From Chondrosia reniformis (taxonomy: Eukaryota; Porifera; Demospongiae; Chondrillida; Chondrillidae): DNA of 64,000 nucleotides. The first letter of the stretch is position 1, and every line of letters starts with the position of its first letter. The translations under genes and the position numbers were made by a program. A model generated the notes under the pieces. That model saw only the letters and a program-made list of their open reading frames with translations, had not been told where the DNA came from and did no database searches. The stretch spans positions 5,892,501 through 5,956,500 of the forward strand of contig OX359200.1 in assembly GCA_947172415.1 (NCBI GenBank), given 5' to 3'. Of the stretch, positions 23,729-35,130 are shown one piece after another.

Positions 23729-26231
23729 ATGCCCTTCAACAATAATCCTACTGTACGAGTGACTGAAATAACTGAAGATAACATCAAATTTGTGCTGGAA
23801 AATACAGACTTGAGGTACTAACCGAACGTTTACAAGTTCATGTCCACTTTATAAACTTCACTCATTCAAGTTTAGTCTATTAAGTGGTAACTTGGTACAA
23901 AGCTTTCCTTTACCTTCTAACAGCAAGACAAGCGCTGTTTGTACATCCTATTTAAAGACAAGCAAGTGTTCTTTCTGGTATTTGCTACCTAGGCCCCTGG
24001 GTTCAGCTAGATCTAGTTAAACGAGATATTGGTTCCAAGTTACCTCGCGTTTCAAATAACCCCGCTTTACGTACCTTATTCATATTCTGTTTAGCCTATT
24101 GTACTCAGGGTTTCCTTCAGGGGGGCAGAAGGGGCATTTTGCCCTCCCTCCCACTGAAAAATTTGTGCCCACCCTTGAAAATGACAAATGTTATATGCTA
24201 TATATGTGCTAGAATGAACATTGGTGCACTAAATATGTTTGCCCCCTTCATATCTATTATCATCATTTTGCCCCCCCTCCCCTTGCTAAATACTCTGAAA
24301 GAAACACTGGTAATGTATACGTACTTGTCTCCCGCAGCGTTGCCAATGCCATCAGACGAATATGCATCGCGGAGGTCCCTACATTGGCCATCAGCTGGGT
24401 ACAGATACTGTCCAACACTACTGTGCTGCACGACGAGTTCATAGCCCATCGCGTGGGCCTGATACCCCTGACCAGTGAAGATATCGTGGACAGAATGGCC
24501 TACACACGTGTAGGTTAAGTACCATACTGTACGACTCGCCCTAATGTTCTCATACTTGTATATCTGCTCCTCAAGGATTACATTTGGTTCCCCTATAGGC
24601 TCTTATACAGAATAGGCATAGCATGTAGGAAAATGGTATCTTTTCGTGCTCTATCTCAGATCTATATAGTCATACAGGTACTTTTTGGGTCGTTTGTCCA
24701 GACTGGACATTGCAATCAGTAATCGTAAAAGGTTATTGATATGTATGGTGATGTTATTCTAGTGGTAAAGTTTGTTCAAATGGAGTCGCGAGTTACCGAT
24801 TGCAACGTCCGGTCTGGACAACCGACCCAAAAAGTACTGTAAAGTAAAGTGAACTTCTCCTTTGAATCCTTAGATCCTTCATGTTAAATGTTTCCTCCTT
24901 TCAATGAGTCATCATCACTCTTGCTTGCTTCCTCCTCCTCGACAGGATTGTAGTTGCCAGGAGTTCTGTCCTGATTGTGCTATAGAGTTCACCCTGGACG
25001 TCAAGTGTAGCAGTACAGAGGCTACCTACACCATGCCTGTGACCAGCGGCCATCTTGTCTCCAGCACTGCTAAATGTGTACCCGTGACTTCACAAACACA
25101 ATACAGCGATAGCAACTTTTCATTCACTGATGGTAGCCATTTTAATTGGGTAATATGTATATTTACATCAAAAGTGTCTGTTTTCATGTGTGCAGATATT
25201 TTAATTGTTAAACTGAGGAAAGGCCAGGAGCTGAAACTCAAAGCTATAGCCACTAAAGTGAGCTATGTTATACTGATAATAGTAGCCCAACCACTGTATT
25301 CTGCTAACAAAATGGAGGAAGAACAGTGTCTGCCTATGTCAGACTATATACTCATAAGATTATAGGCATGATCAGTTAACGGGTTAATTAGAGTGTTTTA
25401 TATTTACATCACCATGTGTGTAATTCAGGGATGTTATCCACAATGAAATTTTATTCACTGCATCAAAAACTTTTGAAAAGATTAAATTTGATAATTTCCA
25501 GCCACCCACTTCCCCATGGGGTAAACCCTGAATTTAATGATTGTACATATATATGTAATTAGTTGAATGATCTTTTCACTGAATATCCTTAGTAACCAAA
25601 ATGCTATGTGTCTCTCCCCCTCTCCCCCCCCCCCCCCCCCATAGGGTTTTAGTAAGGAGCATGCCAAGTGGAACCCAACTGCTGGTATATCCTTTGAATA
25701 TGATCCGGATAATGCATTGCGACATACTACTTACCCCAAACCAGAAGAATGGTGGGTTTCACCAGGTTTTCAAGTTGTATGTAGCTAGAATACTGATTTA
25801 CTGATCAACCATGATATCTGTAGGCCAAAAAGTGAATTCACTCAACTTGAAGACACAGATCAACGTAAGAACGGAAGTTATGTTTATACAGTATGAATGT
25901 ATAGCTCTAAATTCTGTTTACCATGTACAAATGTGTGTCTTTACAGCTCAAGCCGACTATGATCATAAAGCAGACCCTGAATGCTTCTATCTGAACATTG
26001 AGGTATGTACATTTATATAATCTGTTGCAATTTAATGCAATGAAATCCAGTCCAATATAATTGAGAGTTATACTTGCATATTTTCTGTCTCTGTTACAGT
26101 GTACTGGTGCTTTGAAGCCGGAAACTGTTGTTCTCAAGTCGCTTGAGATTCTAAAGCAGAAACTGAGTGATCTTCTTGTACAACTCCAACATGAAACAAC
26201 AGCAGATGCCCTAACAATTAGCCAATACTAA
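23729..26231 (+). CDS. POLR2C: RNA polymerase II subunit RPB3 (280 aa)
   Basis: Eight exons: 23729-23814, 24338-24509, 24946-25132, 25196-25257, 25645-25751, 25824-25864, 25947-26002, 26100-26231 (843 nt). The product follows animal RPB3 along its length: [20 protein letters not shown], then [19 protein letters not shown]. The zinc-binding segment [19 protein letters not shown] and the block [13 protein letters not shown] follow, then [15 protein letters not shown] and YPKPEEWPKSE, ending in a helical C-terminus. RPB3 pairs with RPB11 as the alpha-like platform on which the polymerase assembles in the nucleus. Length is close to the human 275. Intron 4 ends in a run of about 20 cytosines before the AG. 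Introns 1 and 2 contain MITE-like insertions. Confidence 0.96.
24107..24311. mobile_element. hAT-type MITE candidate in POLR2C intron 1
   Basis: The left end reads CAGGGTTTCCTTCAGGGGG. The right end, read backward, starts CAGTGTTTCTTTCAGAG. The interior is rich in G/C homopolymer runs. The CAGGG/CAGTG-TTTC style of terminus is typical of hAT elements; no clean 8-bp target duplication was seen. Confidence 0.45.
24675..24840. mobile_element. TIR MITE in POLR2C intron 2
   Basis: Inverted ends of about 40 bp (ACAG-GTACTTTTTGGGTCG at left; its near-complement ending at 24840) enclose about 85 bp without coding potential. Confidence 0.7.
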
Positions 26232-26414
26232 CTAACTGAGACTGACTTGTGTGTATTTATGTATTGTGTAAGACTCCTTAATTAAAAGAGTTGCACTCAG
26301 ACTTGCTAAGTAAGTTTTATTTGCTCCCACTGTCCCACAACCAGTCACTGAATGAAATTTGCGTCGTAATATTTAAAATAGGCGCATACATTTGACAAAA
26401 CCTGTGTTCATAAA

Positions 26415-28621
26415 ATGGCGTTAGAATTTTTGTATTTCGCTTGTTTTCTAGCAGGATTGCTAATATTGATTAGGCATCTAATGAAGTCAGATCGCAATAA
26501 GGATACATTGATAGCAAAAGGTTGTCTCTCCGATATTGGATCTTCAGGGACTGTATACAGAGGAGAATTGGTGATCCATGAACGCGGTTCGAAGATCGTA
26601 AAGAGTGTAGCCATTAAGAAGATGCGCAAGGAGGACGGATTGGAAAAGTGTCAAAAGGAAATTGAAGTACTGAAAAGAATAAGTCATCGGAATATTATCC
26701 GGTATTATTCTACGGACAATGTGTTTCTGCACGAGAGCTGCTCGCAAGAAGGGATTACAAAGGATAACAGTTTTGTCATGGAAAAATTGGATCAAAATTT
26801 ATGGCAGTACTTAGACAAACAGAAAGACAAACCCTTGGACATTGATACACAACTGTATATTTGCAGTAAAATAGCATCGGGTCTGAAGGCTTTGCATAAA
26901 CTTAAGCCTGAAGCTATACTTCACCGTGATTTATGGCCTCCAAACATCCTTCTTAGTGAGAATGGTAAGAAGGTTAAAATTTGCAATTTTGGGCAATCAA
27001 AATTCAAACAAAACAAAGAGTCGTATTATACTAAGACTACTCCAGGTAAAAGCAGTTATATGCCTTCAGAGGCTTTGTGCAGTGAAACTATTACAGGAAA
27101 GAGCAGCCCTTACTATTCTACAAAGAGTGATGTGTTTTCCTTCGGATTGGTCATGTTGAAGATTGTTACATTAAAATCACCTGAACCTGATAAAGTCACT
27201 TATGGAGTTGGCATGTGTGCAGATTTGGTAAGGCACTCTGAGGCTTTGAAAGTCTTACCTTGTGAGCATCCTCTAAAACCACTCATAATACGCTGTCTGA
27301 ACAGTGTTCCAGACTTAAGACCAACTGTCAATCAAATATGTACATTCCTAGCTCAGGTTTCACATGATAGGAGAGCTGGCAACCCAAGAATTCAAACCAT
27401 TTTGTCATCACAGGTACGTGTTTGCAATATGATTCAGCTATATAGCTAGCCTGTTATTATAGGGTCATAATGTATATATTTTAACTATGAACCATGCATA
27501 TAGTTACTACTTGCTACAATTAATGCATCCATACATACAACTGCTTGATGCATGCATAAACCATATGTTAATTTGATTATATATAAAGGTGCATATATAA
27601 TAATATTCAACTTGATGACCATGTACATATCTTTTGGATAAATCAATAGATATTCAACAGCCACTATCTCATTCAACACTCTAAGATTGACTTGACAACA
27701 CTGAGTCCCTTACCAATTGGAACAAGCAATGCAACTGCCCTCCTGCTTTCAGATAAGGTGTATTTGTGTGGTGGGGACTGTCAGAATGAGGAAGATAAAT
27801 TTAAGGTCCAAGCATACAGCTGCCAAAGTGATTCATGGGATGTGCTCCCTAAGGCTCCTCAGTTTCACTGCCAAGCAGCCATCATTGGAGAAACATTGAC
27901 ATTGATAGGAGGCAAGATAACTGAAAATGGTATAACAACTGTGACTAACATTCTGTCTAGCTGGATTAATGAAGAATGGACCAGACGTTTTCCATCCATG
28001 AATACAGAACGTTATAGACCAGGTGTGATTACCCATGACAAATTTGTAATAGTATCTGGAGGTAAAAAAGAAGATGGGACACTGTTAGATGATTTGGAAT
28101 ATCTGGATTTTACTTCAAAAGTACAAGACACATGGCAATGGGTTGGATTGGAAGGTTTAAAGCTACCAAAGCCTCTATATTTCCACAAATTTGCTGTATG
28201 CCTAAACCAAGTATACATGTATGATTATTGGAAAAAGAATGTATGGAAAATAAGTCTGGATACCTTTTACAATGGCCAAAAGAAGGGTGACCATTTTCCC
28301 TGGGAAGACATAAATGAGGCACCTCATGACAGGTCCTCACTAGTTCCTTTCAGCTCCTTTCCTGTTCTGCTTGGAGGTAGAGCTCCCATGTCATCTTGTT
28401 ATGTTCTGGTTCCACCATTTTCTTCTATTTTCTTCCATTCCTGTTCAGAACAGGAATGGAAGAAAATAGAAATAGACGAATCTAGTCTACAGCCATGCTG
28501 GAATACCACCACTCTGTCCACTTCTGATGAATCTGTATTTATTTTAGGAGGACAATCTGATCATGAAAACAGCCCATATCTCAAGACCTGTACAAAACTT
28601 TTTTTAAAACTAAATTTGTAA
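26415..28621 (+). CDS. Membrane-anchored (pseudo)kinase fused to a kelch-type propeller (644 aa)
   Basis: Two exons, 26415-27413 and 27686-28621, join in phase 0 (ILSSQ|IDLTTL). An N-terminal hydrophobic helix (residues 5-20) is followed by a protein kinase domain (about 35-325). It keeps the glycine loop IGSSGTVYRG, VAIKK (Lys68), a helix-C Glu (82) and HRDLWPPN (170-177), but has NFG (191-193) in place of DFG and PSE in place of APE. The missing metal-binding Asp suggests a pseudokinase or atypical activity. The second exon carries repeated Gly-Gly plus Trp units (VYLCGG, LTLIGG, FVIVSGG, VFILGG), a kelch-like beta-propeller. A single reading frame supports a true fusion. Likely role: membrane-tethered signalling scaffold; ligand unknown. 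Confidence 0.85.
28423..28471. repeat. Perfect 24-bp inverted repeat inside the kelch coding region
   Basis: Arms 28423-28446 and 28448-28471 are exact reverse complements around one base (A28447). They translate in frame as part of the last propeller blades. Confidence 0.95.
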
Positions 28622-29092
28622 AATTAAGAAATTTACGGGTATGCATACGTAACTCTGCTTTTATACATTTTGTACACTTAAAAAATGTTGCTTAAGTTAA
28701 TTTATATATATTTTTGTACACAGAATTTAATTGTCAGCAGTTTTCGACTTGTTGAACGTCTAAAGACACAGTTTAAGAGTACGTATGGTTTAAGTAGGAG
28801 ACCGATGGAGGAAAAAACATGGCCGCCCTATGTACACAAAAAAATTTGAAGTAATGTGCTCGTAATTTGCTACTATTAATAGCAACAGGCATTTAAGGGA
28901 TCACTTGTGGAATGTTTGGCATTTAACAAATGAAACATTATCAGTGTACATTAACACCTCATAAATCAACAAAGAAATAATTTTTGGTTGAATATATATG
29001 CATAAGAGCCTTATATAATACCTACGAAGCGCATAAAAGGTCGCTTATGGTATAGGAGGTGCGCATGCCCCAGCGGCTCGTGTGTGTTTAAA
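28622..29092. other. Intergenic, no gene seen
   Basis: AT-rich spacer between the kinase-kelch and CARD-TM genes. No open frame or conserved element is apparent. Confidence 0.5.
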
Positions 29093-29944
29093 ATGACTCA
29101 GTCTCTCGCATCAAAAAATTCATTAAAAACTGCCATTAAATCGGTTTACAGTAGTTTGATGTCTCAGCTTTGTGCAAGGGATATCAGAGATGAACTATTT
29201 GCTAACGGAATCATTGAAATGCCACTGAAGCAGACCATTCAAAGTAAGGACAATGTTAAGGAGGCGAATGAAGTGTTGGTAGACCATCTGTATATTAGCG
29301 GAACCGTAGAACTCGTTGAAAAATTCATTAAAGTTCTTCGAGATACTTCACCCAGTTTTCCCATCCACAAGGAGATTGCTGAAGCATTGGAAAAGGCCTT
29401 GAGAGTCCATAACGTGACAACTCAATCAGTAGGAGTACCAAGGCAATATGAAGTGAGTCGAGTCTTGTCTCCATTCTAGATACTAGTGTAGTGTATGCCA
29501 CTAATAGTAATAAAACGCAGTGTGTATGAAACCCTATTTTAACCCTCTGCTCTTCCCATGGCTTTTAATGATTGAAGCATACCGCGTGCACATACTCAAA
29601 TTCTAATTTGTTTCTTACTTTATAAAGCATTCAATAGTGAAGATGTTTATGATGTTTTCAAATGAGCAAACTTATATCTGAATTTGCAGGACAAAGTGGA
29701 GAATGTGATAAAATTACAGGGCAACGAGCAGAAAGTACTGGACGGAGAGGATATACGCTACAATGCCAGAGACTTTCAAAGAGGTGCCACGGATCAGACA
29801 CCTAAGCAGCGGTGGTGGAAGAAAAAAAAGTTTTGGATAATACTTATTATCCTGATTGTTGTTGGTGTTCTAACTGCCATCATCATACTGATTGCTGTTA
29901 TTGCTGCTTGTACTCAACCATTCCAATGCGGCACACCTAATTAA
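29093..29944 (+). CDS. CARD-like protein with C-terminal membrane tail (204 aa)
   Basis: Exons 29093-29452 and 29690-29944 join in phase 0 (donor GTGAGT, acceptor TTGCAG). Residues about 10-108 form a CARD-like helical bundle (ARDIRDELFANGIIEMPL, EANEVLVDHLY, VEKFIKVLRDTSP, HKEIAEALEKAL). A charged linker of about 55 residues ends in WWKKKK, followed by one long hydrophobic helix (about 168-193) and an 11-residue tail, so the protein should be tail-anchored with its CARD in the cytosol. This is the layout of MAVS, but I see no sequence evidence of orthology and the linker is much shorter. ATG 29093 is chosen as the only ATG before the domain. Confidence 0.75.
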
Positions 29945-30313
29945 CGTACCATCTGTGTCCTTTAAAGAGATTCTAATGCAGACATATATGCACCAATAAT
30001 GTGTATATTTTCCTTAATTCCATGCAACAATGTCTTCAAAATGTAGCAAAACAAGACAGTGATGATCATTTGGTAAAGTTAACGATACAGAAGAGGTATA
30101 CTGAAATTTCAGCGACTTAACTGTGCACAAATCACTTCTACGTATGTTGTGTGCGTCATGATAGCTGAAGTAGGGATGATGCATATGTGTATGATTAATC
30201 ACTTAAATTGGAATATGCTGCTGCAAGCACTGCCACCCCTCCTTCTAACTTCATTTTAAAATGTTTTATCTTTACATAATATGAACAATTATAAGGAATT
30301 GGAATGATTTATA
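29945..30313. other. Convergent 3' spacer, no gene
   Basis: Holds the 3' ends of the CARD-TM gene (plus) and CIAPIN1 (minus). AT-rich, nothing further seen. Confidence 0.5.
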
Positions 30314-32917
30314 CTACTTGTCTGCATTAAGTTGTCTTGTACTTAGCTTTACCTGCTCTCCTGGCTTGAAAGCAGGCATGCCCAAATATGGGCAACTTGA
30401 GCAACGGAAAGCATCTCCAAGGTAACACTACAAATATACAAATAATATACTGTTAATGCTACATAAATATATATACATACGTATATAGGCAACATTTTAC
30501 CTAAACTATATTAATTATCAGCACAATATATTATAATTATCATAAAATTTAAATTTACAATGGATAATGGATAAATAATAATAATAATATAAATTTGTTT
30601 AGTTCATTATAATTATTATTATTATTATTATTATTAAAGTGCCCATGCATGTACATACATTGAGGTGTAGATATATGCCAACCAGTTCTGGCTATACAAA
30701 CGCTGAAGATAATTGCTTATATTGATGAAGATTATATGCACTGATCTGTAGAGTTCAGTTGAGTTTACAGGATCAATAGAAAATTAACCTGATGTAGCAA
30801 TGATTCACTTATAGATAAAACTCACATTGCCACAGGCAGAGGTTGCTGTCTTTGTTTTCTTGCCTTCAAGTTCATCTGCCAATCCACATGTACAGTTCTT
30901 GCACGCTTTCTTTTTACCATCTTTACCAGTACCACAGTCACCTAATAACATGTTGAGGGTGTCCTTAGTGAGAGTATATAACATCGTATGCAAAGCCTGC
31001 CTACTTCTTAATGTCAGCGGATCTGGTCTCCTTAGGTCCTCATCAGTTAGTAAACTATCAGGATCTATGATATCCTTATATGTGTGCAGGAGAGGATAGG
31101 GATGGGTGGATTGAGTAGAGCATGAATTAGTGGATGTATGGAGGAGTGGGTGGATGAGTGAGTGGATACATTGATGGTTGATGTATGGATGGGTGAGTGA
31201 GTGAGTGGATGGATGGGTGGGGTGAGTGAATGGGTGGATGGGTAAGTGAGTGGAAACATTGATGGTTTGATTGATTGTATGTATGGGTGAGTGGATATAT
31301 ACGTATGGGTACCTAGGTGGATGTGTGGGTGGATGTGGATATGAGTGGATGGGGAGATGAGTGGATGGGGAGATGAGTGGATGGGGAGATGAGTGGATAG
31401 GGAGATGAGTGGGTGGGTGATGGCAGGTGAAACGTGTGCTCACCAGATCATCATCAAACATATCATTACTGGAAAGTGTCCAAATATTAGAACCTGACTT
31501 TGGAGTATCTATACATATACCAGTAGTCAAAGTGATATCCCACTGGTAATACTTCAAAGGTTGTATGTACCTTTAGTTTGTAGGTTAATGGCAAACGATA
31601 ACTGACTGCTGGCTCCGATAGAGTAGGATGGTTTTGACCCTGAAACCTGCACAAAAGCCACAAACGTGAAGAGATACACACTAACTACTGCAATACAGTG
31701 CTCAACAGCAAAATGGAAGTTATATAAACAAAACTAATGAATCAGTTTTACTAAAATCCAAAGTCTTCTTTCCATTATAAAATATATGGATTTTACTCTA
31801 GACGTCTCACCCATTTTATAAGATCCTAACTAATTAATTTCATGTATGATGTTTCATGTATGCATGTTTCAATTAATAAAGTAATATACAGAAGAAGGAT
31901 TTCCTTTTAAGATATCTTTTGAATTCTTCATCTTTCAAAAAAGATTAAACCAACTGCATCTTTAAACATTCAAACAGTCAAAAGATGAACCATTCAAAAG
32001 ATAATAAAGTATAACTTAGTTATCCTTCATAGCTGGGTAATACAATGCTGGTTACTATGGAAACATTTCAGTACTTGTGTACTTGCCTTTACTAACTGTA
32101 ACTGATTGTCAACTGTAGTGTCCACTTCATAACCACACTGTCTCAATCTCTTCGACATATCTTCACATTCTTCTTGACTCAGTTGACGCGAAGATAGAAT
32201 GCTTGTATTCACGAATCCGTTCATTTTAAGAGCAGACATCATCTTATCAGTGGAGGATCGGAGTACCCCACTGTCGTCTCCTGCAGTGCAGACATTACAA
32301 AGTGTAGAATACACATACACACACTCTCTCACATACATACACTCTCTCATACATACACACACTCTCTCTCACACACACACTCTCTCACACATGATACTTA
32401 ATAAAGTTAGTCGTAAGGAAGACAAATAAATAAGTAGGAATCACCTCCAGGTTGAATCAATTCCCCAAGGTACAGCTTTCCTGAGGACTTCAGTATGCGG
32501 CACATTTCAGCTAGCACCTCGCTACTATGCGAGTAGCAAGGAGATAACAATTCACCAGAGAAAACCACATCAAAGGATTCACTTGAATGGGAGGCTACAC
32601 GTTAAAAATAAACATTAGATTAGCGCATCAAATCTAGAACGAACTGTACACGGTAAAGAAGACAAATAACATTCAGAAGAAGTAAAGAGACTTCCAGATC
32701 ACGAAAGAGCAAACAGATGTTTTCATAAGAAAGTCTTTGCGATATTGCATTAAGTCATTTACTTACCTAGGAGAAGACGTTCCGCGTGTTCTAGTACAAC
32801 CTTTCCGTGACCACCGACTTTGTTCTTTATCCTTTCCACTATCTCTTGAATATCATTGGGCGTGTGAGCACTATTAAACACGATCAAGACTGTACTCCCT
32901 TCGCTCAAGTCAGCCAT
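30314..32917 (-). CDS. CIAPIN1: Anamorsin, cytosolic Fe-S assembly factor (311 aa)
   Basis: Exons in transcript order: 32767-32917, 32445-32594, 32087-32280, 31571-31646, 31444-31508, 31005-31074 with 30826-30941, and 30314-30427. It accepts electrons from the diflavin reductase for cytosolic Fe-S cluster assembly. An N-terminal methyltransferase-like domain ([29 protein letters not shown]) is followed by a linker ([11 protein letters not shown]). Then come the two cluster motifs, [18 protein letters not shown] and [16 protein letters not shown] 63-nt segment (30942-31004) is open in frame but has GT..AG ends; removing it gives 311 aa, matching human length. Intron 3 uses a GC donor (AAG|GCAAGT), which the downstream frame requires. 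Introns hold a LINE tail, a minisatellite and a MITE. Confidence 0.95.
30609..30694 (-). mobile_element. LINE 3' end with (TAA)n tail, minus orientation
   Basis: Read on the minus strand it gives 'GCCAGAACTGGTTGGCATAT', 'CATGCATGGGCACTTTAATA', then (ATA)n, matching the 3' ends at 15556 and 61446. Lies in the last intron of CIAPIN1. Confidence 0.85.
31085..31435. repeat. GGATGGGTGAGTGA-type minisatellite
   Basis: Irregular tandem units built from GGATG, GGGTGAGTGA and GGGGAGATGAGTGGAT in the CIAPIN1 intron 31075-31443. Confidence 0.85.
31912..32004. mobile_element. Small TIR MITE (TATCTTTTGAAT ends)
   Basis: Inverted ends of about 30 bp (GATATCTTTTGAATTCTTCA and the complement of GATGAACCATTCAAAAGATA) in a CIAPIN1 intron. 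Related in sequence to the element at 40939-41062. Confidence 0.65.
32310..32395. repeat. ACAC/CTCT microsatellite
   Basis: Alternating (AC)n and (TC)n tracts in CIAPIN1 intron 2. Confidence 0.9.
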
Positions 32918-32937
32918 TTTTTTGAAAAAGAAGTAAA
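32918..32937. promoter_or_regulatory. 20-bp spacer between divergent start codons
   Basis: Only 20 bp separate the CIAPIN1 ATG (32917, minus) and the C5orf22 ATG (32938, plus). Both start positions are backed by protein similarity. The transcripts must therefore have almost no leader or overlap each other; the promoter elements probably lie within the two first exons. Confidence 0.7.
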
Positions 32938-35096
32938 ATGGCTGCTTATCAACTAAAAAAGAGTAGTACAACTCCCGTCCATATCGTGGAGGACCATCAC
33001 AGTGTCCTACCGATCATTCACAGAGCGATAGCTCAAAAACTACTTCCTTTTTGTAATATTTCAATGCTTCATTTTGACTCCCATCCCGACCTACTGGAAC
33101 CAGATGTAGAATTAGCAGAATCCGACTTCTTTTGCAAAGATAAGCTGTACAACTCGCTGGATATAGCTACTTGGATTACTCCGCTCATTTATGAAGGCCA
33201 CATTGGCGCGATAGTTTGGGTAAAGCCGCCCTGGTCCCACCAGATAGAGGAGTCTGCGGAGTGGCGAGAACTTGCAGTCGGGTACGATAAAGTTTCAAAG
33301 AAGCTCAAGTATGTAGAGAACCTGAACTGATCAATAAATAATCTAACGCACCATTTTCAACATGCTATATACATCTACTTTAGAGTAAAATGCCTATAGG
33401 GAACTATACCTAGTGAGAGCTTTGGACGAGGATACAAGAGTCTTCTTCTCCACTGGGCCAGACAGCTGTTTCTATGTATAACTGCATGCCTTACCTAGTC
33501 TGATGAAATTAGACCCTAAACTTATGCAATAATTCTGATTCACATTGCCCAATTAGAGTGAACCAACCGTGGATGTACTTTCTCAATGAAGACATGTACC
33601 TGCCAATAGAGCACACTGTCAAGTCACTGAGTTGTAGTTTTGTTGTCAGATCTCTGTTGCCCAGTGAATCATTTGGGAAAGGAACAGCAGAGAGAAAGTT
33701 ATCAGGTGGAGATGGAACTTTTGGTAGCAAAGATGAAGACAGAGAGGGAAGATGCTATGATTCATTGAACTTGTCGGCTAAAAGGAGAAAGGAGGAGACG
33801 GATGATCTACTGAAACTTGGTACAAGTATCACAGAGCATTTCATTAATCACTGGATCCTGGATATAGACCTTGATCTCTTCTCAACTAATACTCCTTTTA
33901 AGAAGTATTTTTCAAAGGTTTGTTCTTTCAATGTCAGGTACATCTTCCCCCATGTGCTGCAGTATTATAATTGGATCACCTTCTTTATATACGTATGTAG
34001 GACCAATATGACTTGCTCACTGAGTTATACTTGCCTCATGTCACCATAGCAACTGACTCTACACCAGTAAGTTTGACAGATTTGTGACATGGTACTGTCA
34101 CATGACAAGCACCTGGTTGTCACATGACATCATACCTTGTCTGTATGTAGGAGGAAAGCATCACCTGGCAGTCAGAAAGACAAGACTTACTAGCTCATTT
34201 GCTTAAGTTTTGGGAGTCTAAATTGACTGTGGAAGAACTAAAGTCACACTACCCTCACCTCCAGAGCATTCTGCTCAATAAAAGGTGGATGTCTTCTAGA
34301 AGCAGCATATAAGGCTCAATGATCACATGACTTCTTCCTTGTATATAGACCCCTATTAGATGCTGTAAAGGATCTGATTGGTCAGAACATTTGTGATGAA
34401 GAGATAGATCCAGATTTGGTATGTGAATCTATCTATGCTGTTGCTATGGTGATATAATAACTGGACTCCATGGCAATACCTTATATAGGTGCACCTTAGT
34501 GGCACTATGACAGACCTACCGATTCATGTCAGTACAGAAGAAGAAATTGACAGCTTGTGCCATCACTTGGAATCAGTTCTCTCCTCTCTTCCTAGTCCTC
34601 CATCTCTCATCACTATAGCAAGGTTAGTACGTATGTGTAATATTATTGTGACATGCCATACAAAGAACTGAAATCAATAAAAATGGCCCAACCAGATTAT
34701 GTTTATAAGTCACATTGGCAGGGCTGCATAGAGGAGGGGGGGGGGGAATATTTTTATTTTGTCCCCCTGGTCCCAAGTTCTGCTTGCAGTCCTCCTGATT
34801 GGGTATAGTCATCACACTACTGCAGCTTGGGGGTGTGAGTGAGGAGTGGTGGTATATGCCTTATAAAATTGATGTCTTAAATTAAATAAGTGACTTATCG
34901 TATGTATACAGTTAATAGATGAGGTCAGTAACTTGTTTGTTGGGGTATTGATTGCAATATTTGCAGTGCATTCCTCTCTCTTCCTAGGTCCTCTGAGGAT
35001 GGTTATACTCCGTCATCTCAAGTGGATCTCATTCAAGACAAAGTCTTAACTGTCATTCAATCATTGTACAAAAATATTTCAGTGTTTGAGAACTAA
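32938..35096 (+). CDS. C5orf22: UPF0489 family protein (414 aa)
   Basis: Seven exons: 32938-33308, 33557-33917, 34001-34066, 34151-34284, 34349-34418, 34489-34622, 34988-35096 (1245 nt). Orthologue of human C5orf22: IVEDHHSVLPIIHRAI and MLHFDSHPDLLEP near the start, NQPWMYFLNEDMYLP, ILDIDLDLFSTNTPF in the middle, and a tail matching LPHHISTEQEI/VTIARSS in the human protein. The HFDSHPD and DIDLD motifs resemble metal ligands of the arginase/deacetylase fold, hinting at a hydrolase-like centre, but no activity is established for this family to my knowledge. Shares its 5' region with CIAPIN1, and its stop codon lies 34 bp from that of RPUSD2. Confidence 0.94.
33330..33480 (-). repeat. Dispersed about 200-bp repeat, copy in C5orf22 intron 1
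   Basis: Inverted relative to the copy at 19300: TCTACTTTAGAGTAAA, CCTAGTGAGAGCTTTGGA, CCACTGGGCCAGACAGCTGT. Truncated. Confidence 0.8.
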
Positions 35097-35130
35097 AAAC
35101 ATTAATTTTATAACTAATATAGATATATAG

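Noticed and set aside
31571-31681. Alternative frame [12 protein letters not shown] through a CIAPIN1 exon
   Set aside because: The frame set by the GC-AG intron gives the anamorsin sequence instead and keeps phase with both neighbours.
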